From Algoriphagus sp. PAP.12 (lineage in GTDB: Bacteria > Bacteroidota > Bacteroidia > Cytophagales > Cyclobacteriaceae): a DNA stretch of 64,000 nt. The position numbers and the translations under genes are program-made. Positions 59,277 to 64,000 of this stretch are shown in pieces (positions within the stretch are counted from its first letter, which is position 1; each line of letters begins with the position of its first letter). The notes under the pieces are model-generated. The model searched no databases. It saw only the letters and a list, made by a program, of their open reading frames with translations, and was not told the origin of the DNA. The stretch is from positions 124,001 to 188,000 of the forward strand of contig NZ_JAPPSQ010000005.1 of NCBI RefSeq assembly GCF_026652115.1, given 5' to 3'.

Positions 59277-60512
59277 ATGAAGCTTAAACCAATTAACATT
59301 CTCTCACTTTTTCTTTTTGTACTAGTACTTCCTTTTTCATCATTTGCACAAAACACACTTAGCGATCTAAACCAGGCCCTGAGATATTCCAGGTACTCAA
59401 GGATTGCCTTGAAGATCATTCCTATTAAAAAGGATGCTAATACCTTTGTAGCTCAGATGGTGGTAGAAAAAATCGAAGAAGAGCCCTCAATAAATTCTTA
59501 CAGCTTCTCTTACGCAGTATTGTCCAGCTATAGTGATGAAATTGATTCTGAAAACTCCAACATTTTAATAGAAAATGATCTGAGATATGATACTGATCGG
59601 CACTGGGTATTTGAAAAAGAAATTACAGTCCCGGCAGGCCAAGAAACCGCGATATTATTGTTTTCGGCAACAGATACCCGCCAAGGAGATCCATATTATT
59701 ATCAGGTTGACTTAAAAAGTCCATATGTTTTTGACCAACCAAGCTTCGGAGCTTATTACGCCAATAACGTTCCTTTTGATCAAAATTATTTGACCGCCGG
59801 TGAGGCTTTGCTTTTCAAATCTACCCAAGGGCCAAATCTCCATAGCTTCTATTATCCAATTGACTTTGACGTACCTTATCCTCCGATGGAAACCAAGCCT
59901 GCGCCAGTTCCCAAAGAGGTAGAAGTAAATGATGAAGGAGATTTCTTGGCAAATGTTCCAAAGGATTTGGATCAATTGGGATACTATTTTTTTCAGCAAG
60001 ATACAGCCGCAAGTTCAGGTCTTTTGATCAAAACAACTCATGAAGCTTTCCCAAAAGTGAAAGATTGGGATGAGATGGTTCAAATGGTCACTTATATCTC
60101 CACTCGCAGAGAGCACGAAGCTTTATTGATGGCTGAAGATAAAAAGAAGGCATTAGACGAATACTGGATCAACTTGACTCGAAATCCTGACGTGGCCAAA
60201 GATTTAATCAGGGAATATTTCCGTCAGGTAGAATTTGCCAACATTTTATTTACAGACTTCAAAGAAGGGTGGAAAACGGACAAAGGCATGGTCTATATCG
60301 TAATGGGACCACCTCAGGAAGTTAATTTTTACCAAGACCGAGAAATCTGGTCTTACGTAGGGATAGACGAGAGTTCAAAAATTCGCTTTACCTTTGCACG
60401 GGTAAAAAATATACTCAACCCACATTATTACACTCTAAACCGATCTCGTGCCTATCAGCCGATTTGGTTTAAAAACATATCCCAATGGAGAAGCGGAAGG
60501 ATGGCTTTCTAA
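59277..60512 (+). CDS. GWxTD domain protein, secreted
   Basis: The start is ATG 59277 (411 residues) with a signal peptide ending SFAQ; a TTG 15 codons upstream would add a non-signal tail. The C-terminal GWxTD motif is GWKTDKGMVYIVMGPP at 331-346. Before it lies a beta-rich domain. GWxTD proteins are frequent in Bacteroidota, with unknown function and an envelope location. The last 28 bases overlap the start of rlmB in another frame. Confidence 0.88.
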   Translation: MKLKPINILSLFLFVLVLPFSSFAQNTLSDLNQALRYSRYSRIALKIIPIKKDANTFVAQMVVEKIEEEPSINSYSFSYAVLSSYSDEIDSENSNILIENDLRYDTDRHWVFEKEITVPAGQETAILLFSATDTRQGDPYYYQVDLKSPYVFDQPSFGAYYANNVPFDQNYLTAGEALLFKSTQGPNLHSFYYPIDFDVPYPPMETKPAPVPKEVEVNDEGDFLANVPKDLDQLGYYFFQQDTAASSGLLIKTTHEAFPKVKDWDEMVQMVTYISTRREHEALLMAEDKKKALDEYWINLTRNPDVAKDLIREYFRQVEFANILFTDFKEGWKTDKGMVYIVMGPPQEVNFYQDREIWSYVGIDESSKIRFTFARVKNILNPHYYTLNRSRAYQPIWFKNISQWRSGRMAF

Positions 60513-61261
60513 TCGAGCGAGGAGCTCACGATAAAGACTTTATTTTTGGCACCAGAGCTGTCATGGAAGCAATCCATGCGGCTAAAGAGATCGATAAGGT
60601 CTTGGTTCAAAAAGAACTGAACAATGACTTGATCAAAGAATTGCTTCAACTTTGCAAAGCTTCAGGAGTTCCTGTAGTTCGAGTTCCAGATGCAAAACTT
60701 AATCGAATCACTCGCAAAAATCACCAAGGCGTCATTGCCCAAATGTCAGCAATTACTTATGCCTCACTGGACAATGTAATTGACAATTGCTATGCGATAG
60801 GAAAATCGCCTTTGATTCTGATCTTGGATCACATTACAGATGTCAGAAACTTTGGAGCCATAGCGAGAACCGCAGAATGTGCAGGAATCGACGCGATAGT
60901 GATCCCGGAAAAAGGAAGCGCTCAAATCAATTCTGACGCGATCAAAACTTCCGCTGGGGCACTGAACTTCATCCCTGTCGTGAGAGTCAAAAATCTCTTC
61001 TACACATGCAGAGACATCCAAAAAATGGGCTTGACTTTGGTCGCAATCACGGAAAAAACAGACAAAATCATGTATGAAGCTGATTTCGGAAGTCCTGTAG
61101 CGATGGTGATGGGTTCTGAGGAGGATGGAATTTCTCAGGAGATCATGGGAATAGTTGATGAAAAAGTGAAAATCCCAATGGCAGGCAACATCGAAAGCCT
61201 CAATGTCTCGGTATCGGCGGGAATCGCCATATACGAGGCCATTAGACAGCGAAAAGCATAA
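60485..61261 (+). CDS. rlmB: 23S rRNA 2'-O-methyltransferase, TrmH/SpoU family
   Basis: A 258-residue SPOUT enzyme: N-terminal substrate-binding domain (about 18-95, FIFGTRAVMEAI), then motif 1 LDHITDVRNFGAIARTAE, motif 2 MGSEEDGIS and motif 3 IPMAGNIESLNVSVSAGIA. It methylates the ribose of G2251 (E. coli numbering) in 23S rRNA. It overlaps the GWxTD gene by 28 bases, so the two are translationally coupled. It ends just before a strong terminator. Confidence 0.93.
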   Translation: MEKRKDGFLIERGAHDKDFIFGTRAVMEAIHAAKEIDKVLVQKELNNDLIKELLQLCKASGVPVVRVPDAKLNRITRKNHQGVIAQMSAITYASLDNVIDNCYAIGKSPLILILDHITDVRNFGAIARTAECAGIDAIVIPEKGSAQINSDAIKTSAGALNFIPVVRVKNLFYTCRDIQKMGLTLVAITEKTDKIMYEADFGSPVAMVMGSEEDGISQEIMGIVDEKVKIPMAGNIESLNVSVSAGIAIYEAIRQRKA

Positions 61262-61265
61262 AAAA

Positions 61266-61297
61266 AGAGGACTTCAAACGAAGTCCTCTCCTTTTTT
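61266..61297. terminator. Bidirectional terminator between rlmB and manC
   Basis: A 10-bp stem AGAGGACTTC/GAAGTCCTCT with A6 and T6 on its outer sides. The last codons of manC lie inside the stem. Confidence 0.9.
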
Positions 61298-62347
61298 GCG
61301 GGCATTGGATACAAAGTTCCTGAATTTCTTTTCCCCATCTAGAGGACAAATTAACAGCACATTATCTGTTTCATTGACCAAGTAATTTTTCAAACCTTCC
61401 ACTACGACCAATTTCCCAGAATTGACACTGATAAAGCTATTTTCAGTATCATAAAGAATCGCATTCGCCTCCACCACATTATTCTGCTTGTCTTTTTCTC
61501 GGATTTCATGGAGACTGTTCCAAGATCCCAAATCAGACCAACCAAAATCACCTAAGATTACAAAGACATCGCTTGACTTTTCCATCAACCCAAAATCGAT
61601 GGAAATATTTTTTACCTGCAAATACGCTTTGCTTACAAAATCACTTTCTTTTTCTGTTCCAAAAACCTCTAAACCTTCGTCAAAAATCTCTGAAATATCG
61701 GGCATATGTTGCCGAAGTGCATAAATCAAACTACTGGATTTCCAGACGAACATCCCTGAATTCCACACAAAATCACCACTTTCCAAAAATGTTTTGGCAA
61801 GTTTCAAGTTGGGTTTTTCAGTAAAGGTTTTCACTTTTCTGGCGTCATCTCCTTTTCCTTCATGGTATTGAATGTATCCATACCCTGTTTCTGGCCGATA
61901 AGGCTGAATGCCTAGTGTAACCAATCTTTTATCGATTTGAGCAGCTTCGACAGCCTTTTCGATAGTTTTTAAAAATTTGACTTCTTGCAAAATCAAATGA
62001 TCTGCAGGAGTAACGATCATTGTCGCTTCTGGATCAATAGAATGAATTTTATAACCTGCATAAGCGATACATGTGGCCGTATTTTTACGATTCGGCTCGC
62101 TCAGAATCTGATGATCCTCCAGTTCAGGTAGTTGCTCCTTGACAAGTCCCACATACTTTTTGTAGGTAATCACAAAAAATTGCTCCTTATCTGCCATTCC
62201 CCGAAAGCGGTCATAGGTCATTTGCAATAAAGACCTGCCAGTTCCGAGAATATCTAAAAACTGCTTGGGCTTTTTTCTTCTGCTATAAGGCCAGAAACGG
62301 GACCCAATGCCCCCAGCCATGATGATTATATAGGGTCTATTTTGCAT
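61274..62347 (-). CDS. manC: Mannose-1-phosphate guanylyltransferase
   Basis: A 357-residue nucleotidyltransferase with the pyrophosphorylase signature MAGGIGSRFWPYSRRKKP and KQFLDI. It also has TPADHLIL and ETGYGYIQYHE, which are typical of GDP-mannose pyrophosphorylase. No C-terminal phosphomannose isomerase domain. It makes GDP-mannose from mannose-1-P and GTP for surface polysaccharide or glycoprotein glycans. The kdsD gene lies 7 bases upstream in the same operon. Confidence 0.93.
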   Translation of the reverse strand: MQNRPYIIIMAGGIGSRFWPYSRRKKPKQFLDILGTGRSLLQMTYDRFRGMADKEQFFVITYKKYVGLVKEQLPELEDHQILSEPNRKNTATCIAYAGYKIHSIDPEATMIVTPADHLILQEVKFLKTIEKAVEAAQIDKRLVTLGIQPYRPETGYGYIQYHEGKGDDARKVKTFTEKPNLKLAKTFLESGDFVWNSGMFVWKSSSLIYALRQHMPDISEIFDEGLEVFGTEKESDFVSKAYLQVKNISIDFGLMEKSSDVFVILGDFGWSDLGSWNSLHEIREKDKQNNVVEANAILYDTENSFISVNSGKLVVVEGLKNYLVNETDNVLLICPLDGEKKFRNFVSNARKKGEDFV

Positions 62348-62354
62348 TCAAACA

Positions 62355-63323
62355 TCAAACAATTCCTTCCTTCATTAACTCATGAATATGAATAAATCCT
62401 GCAATATTTTCTCCATCCATCGCTACCAGCTGCGTTATATTATGATTGCGCATCATATTTAGCGCACGAATGGCATATTCGTCTTTGTCAATAGTTTTGG
62501 GGCCGCGAGTCATGATATCTTCAGCTTTGAGTGAAGCTATGTCCAAAGACTTTTGAAGCATCCTTCTTAAATCCCCATCAGTAATAATTCCTAAAAGTTT
62601 TCCCCCTTCATCAGCAACAGCGGTAGCTCCCAATCTCTTTCCAGAAATTTCCAAAATCACTTCTGCAAGACCCGCTTCTTTGGAAACTATTGGAACTTCG
62701 TTTCCTCCGATCAAATCTGCTACCCTTAAATATAACTGTTTTCCCAAAGATCCCCCGGGATGGTATTTGGCAAAATCTTCGGATGTAAAACCACGAGCCT
62801 CCAATAAACAAACCGCCAGGGCATCTCCCAATGCCAAATGGGCTGTAGTACTGGTAGTTGGTGCCAGATTGTTGGGACAAGCTTCTTCCCCAATAGTCGC
62901 ATTCAATACATAATCTGCCTGTTCCGCCAAATAACTTTGAGTATTACTGACCAATGCCACCAATTTAGAGCCCAACTTTTTCAACAATGGAATTAAAACT
63001 TTGATCTCCGGAGTATTGCCACTTTTTGAAATACAAAGGACTATATCTTCATCTTGAATCATACCCAAATCCCCATGAATGGCATCAGCTGCATGCATAA
63101 ATAAGGCGGGTGTACCAGTGGAATTTAAAGTTGCAACCATCTTATTACCAATGATTGCGCTTTTTCCTACACCAGTAATTACCACCCTCCCTTTGCAGTT
63201 TAAAATCTGCTCTACACAAGCTTCAAAATCCCCATCTAAATAATCAATTAGCTTCAAAATTGCATTCGATTCATTTTGCAAGACACGAGCCGCTGTATTT
63301 CTAATATTTTTAGCTAAATTCAA
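62355..63323 (-). CDS. kdsD: D-arabinose 5-phosphate isomerase (KpsF/GutQ family)
   Basis: A 322-residue protein with a SIS domain (about 35-180, GVGKSAIIGNKMVATLNSTG and LCISKSGNTPEI) and two CBS domains (about 205-320). The start is TTG 63321-63323, since an in-frame stop lies just upstream and no ATG is available. It makes arabinose 5-phosphate for KDO, the core sugar of lipopolysaccharide. It forms an operon with manC. Confidence 0.93.
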   Translation of the reverse strand: MNLAKNIRNTAARVLQNESNAILKLIDYLDGDFEACVEQILNCKGRVVITGVGKSAIIGNKMVATLNSTGTPALFMHAADAIHGDLGMIQDEDIVLCISKSGNTPEIKVLIPLLKKLGSKLVALVSNTQSYLAEQADYVLNATIGEEACPNNLAPTTSTTAHLALGDALAVCLLEARGFTSEDFAKYHPGGSLGKQLYLRVADLIGGNEVPIVSKEAGLAEVILEISGKRLGATAVADEGGKLLGIITDGDLRRMLQKSLDIASLKAEDIMTRGPKTIDKDEYAIRALNMMRNHNITQLVAMDGENIAGFIHIHELMKEGIV

Positions 63324-63352
63324 TTTTACCTGCGTTAATCACTAATTTTGTA

Positions 63353-63360
63353 CAAAGGTA
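63353..63360 (-). promoter_or_regulatory. -7 promoter element of the kdsD-manC operon
   Basis: A perfect TAnnTTTG (TACCTTTG on the minus strand), 29 bases before the kdsD TTG. No convincing -33 element at the usual distance. Confidence 0.5.
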
Positions 63361-63417
63361 TAAAAGTAATCAATCATTCCTGTACGCAGCTTTTCATACC
63401 CATAAAGCCCTGTTCAA

Positions 63418-64000
63418 GTGGAAGAAAAAGTAAAAGCAGATCTTAAGCAAATATTCGGATTTAGTAAGTTCAGAGGGAATCAGGAACCCATTGTGGACAA
63501 CTTGCTCAACCAGCGTAATACATTCGTGATTATGCCGACTGGAGCAGGAAAATCTCTCTGCTACCAACTTCCTGCAGTGGTAAAAGACGGGACAGCCATT
63601 GTGATATCTCCATTGATAGCCTTGATGAAAAATCAGGTGGATCAACTCAATGCGATCGGTATCAATGCCCATTTCCTTAATTCTACCCTCAGTAAATCTG
63701 AATCCAATAGAGTAAAATCGGAAGTTCTCAAGAAGCAAACCAAACTGCTTTATGTAGCTCCTGAGTCGCTTACCAAAGAAGAAAATATCGCATTCCTTAA
63801 ATCGGCTGAATTGAGTTTCGTTGCTATAGATGAGGCCCATTGTATATCGGAATGGGGACATGATTTCAGACCTGAATATCGAAAAATCAAGTCCATCGTA
63901 GCTCAAATAGCTCCTAACCTCCCCATAATTGCACTGACAGCAACTGCGACTCCAAAGGTGCAGCAAGACATCCAACGAAACTTGCAGATGGAAGAAGCGG
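63418..64000 (+). CDS. recQ: ATP-dependent DNA helicase RecQ (N-terminal part)
   Basis: The start is GTG 63418; the frame runs open to the window end (194 residues). It has motif 0/Q region FGFSKFRGNQEPI, Walker A MPTGAGKSLCYQ, motif Ia VISPLIALMKNQVD, motif II IDEAHCISEWGHDFRPEY and motif III LTATATPKV. These are the RecQ helicase motifs. It unwinds DNA in repair and recombination. Divergent from kdsD. The C-terminal RQC and HRDC domains are beyond the window. Confidence 0.95.
   Translation, partial: MEEKVKADLKQIFGFSKFRGNQEPIVDNLLNQRNTFVIMPTGAGKSLCYQLPAVVKDGTAIVISPLIALMKNQVDQLNAIGINAHFLNSTLSKSESNRVKSEVLKKQTKLLYVAPESLTKEENIAFLKSAELSFVAIDEAHCISEWGHDFRPEYRKIKSIVAQIAPNLPIIALTATATPKVQQDIQRNLQMEEA

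Noticed and set aside
63394-63975. 193-residue minus-strand open frame
   Set aside because: It is antisense to recQ, whose helicase motifs are unmistakable; the frame has no signature of its own.
1-64000. tRNA, rRNA, insertion sequence or prophage genes
   Set aside because: I looked in the gaps and found no cloverleaf, transposase or phage pattern.

Overview
The window looks like the chromosome of a Bacteroidota bacterium, most likely order Cytophagales (Cyclobacteriaceae or Algoriphagus-like; this is inference from gene content). Supporting signs are a SusC/SusD pair, type IX secretion (T9SS) sorting domains, a PorE-like TPR/propeller/OmpA protein, A-rich start regions without Shine-Dalgarno sequences, promoters with the TAnnTTTG -7 element, a GWxTD protein, a DUF2723 membrane protein and many short lipoproteins. 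I see no rRNA, tRNA, CRISPR array or insertion sequence.

Layout. 1-8 kb (minus): a truncated subtilisin-like protease, then a SusC-SusD-lipoprotein uptake operon. 8.4-13.3 kb (minus): PorE-like OmpA protein with queE, an acetyltransferase, and an exported M20 amidohydrolase. 13.4-18.1 kb (plus): leuS, a GT4 glycosyltransferase and an FkbM methyltransferase, facing a 999-residue T9SS type B secreted protein. 21.3-27.7 kb (plus): a redox/copper cluster with a small CxxxC protein, two di-heme MbnH-type peroxidases flanking an MbnP-type copper protein, an outer-membrane barrel, a DUF2202 protein, a cytochrome c and a 1-Cys peroxiredoxin. 28.2-31.3 kb: an AraC regulator divergent from acetaldehyde dehydrogenase plus DUF779. 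31.4-42.5 kb: mixed housekeeping and accessory genes, including a PIN-domain toxin-antitoxin pair, periplasmic MsrAB and a D-2-hydroxyacid dehydrogenase. 42.5-45.3 kb (minus): a likely cold-response operon of fatty-acid desaturase, DEAD-box helicase, small basic protein and CspA. 45.6-54.7 kb (minus): a thiosulfate/persulfide region with TsdA and a porin, a CstB-like persulfide dioxygenase-rhodanese, a second related porin, a split YeeE/YedE transporter and thioredoxin. A thioesterase-MFS pair sits inside it. 54.9-64 kb: DUF2723, DinB-like lipoprotein, methyltransferase, GWxTD protein, rlmB, manC, kdsD and the start of recQ.

The most interesting signal is regulatory. A CRP-like palindrome, TGTGA-N6-TCACA, occurs three times in perfect form and four times in degenerate form. 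All seven copies are intergenic. Six lie about 41-42 bp before a predicted transcription start, with a Bacteroidota -7 element at the matching spacing. They precede the copper/MbnP operon, the DUF2202-cytochrome pair, peroxiredoxin, tsdA, the CstB-like gene and thioredoxin. The seventh overlaps the start of the second porin. This suggests that one CRP/FNR-family regulator, not encoded here, controls copper, peroxide and reactive-sulfur functions together. A second notable point is that the desaturase reading frame continues 43 conserved-looking codons upstream of its first ATG with no ATG, GTG or TTG. This suggests an ATT start codon.
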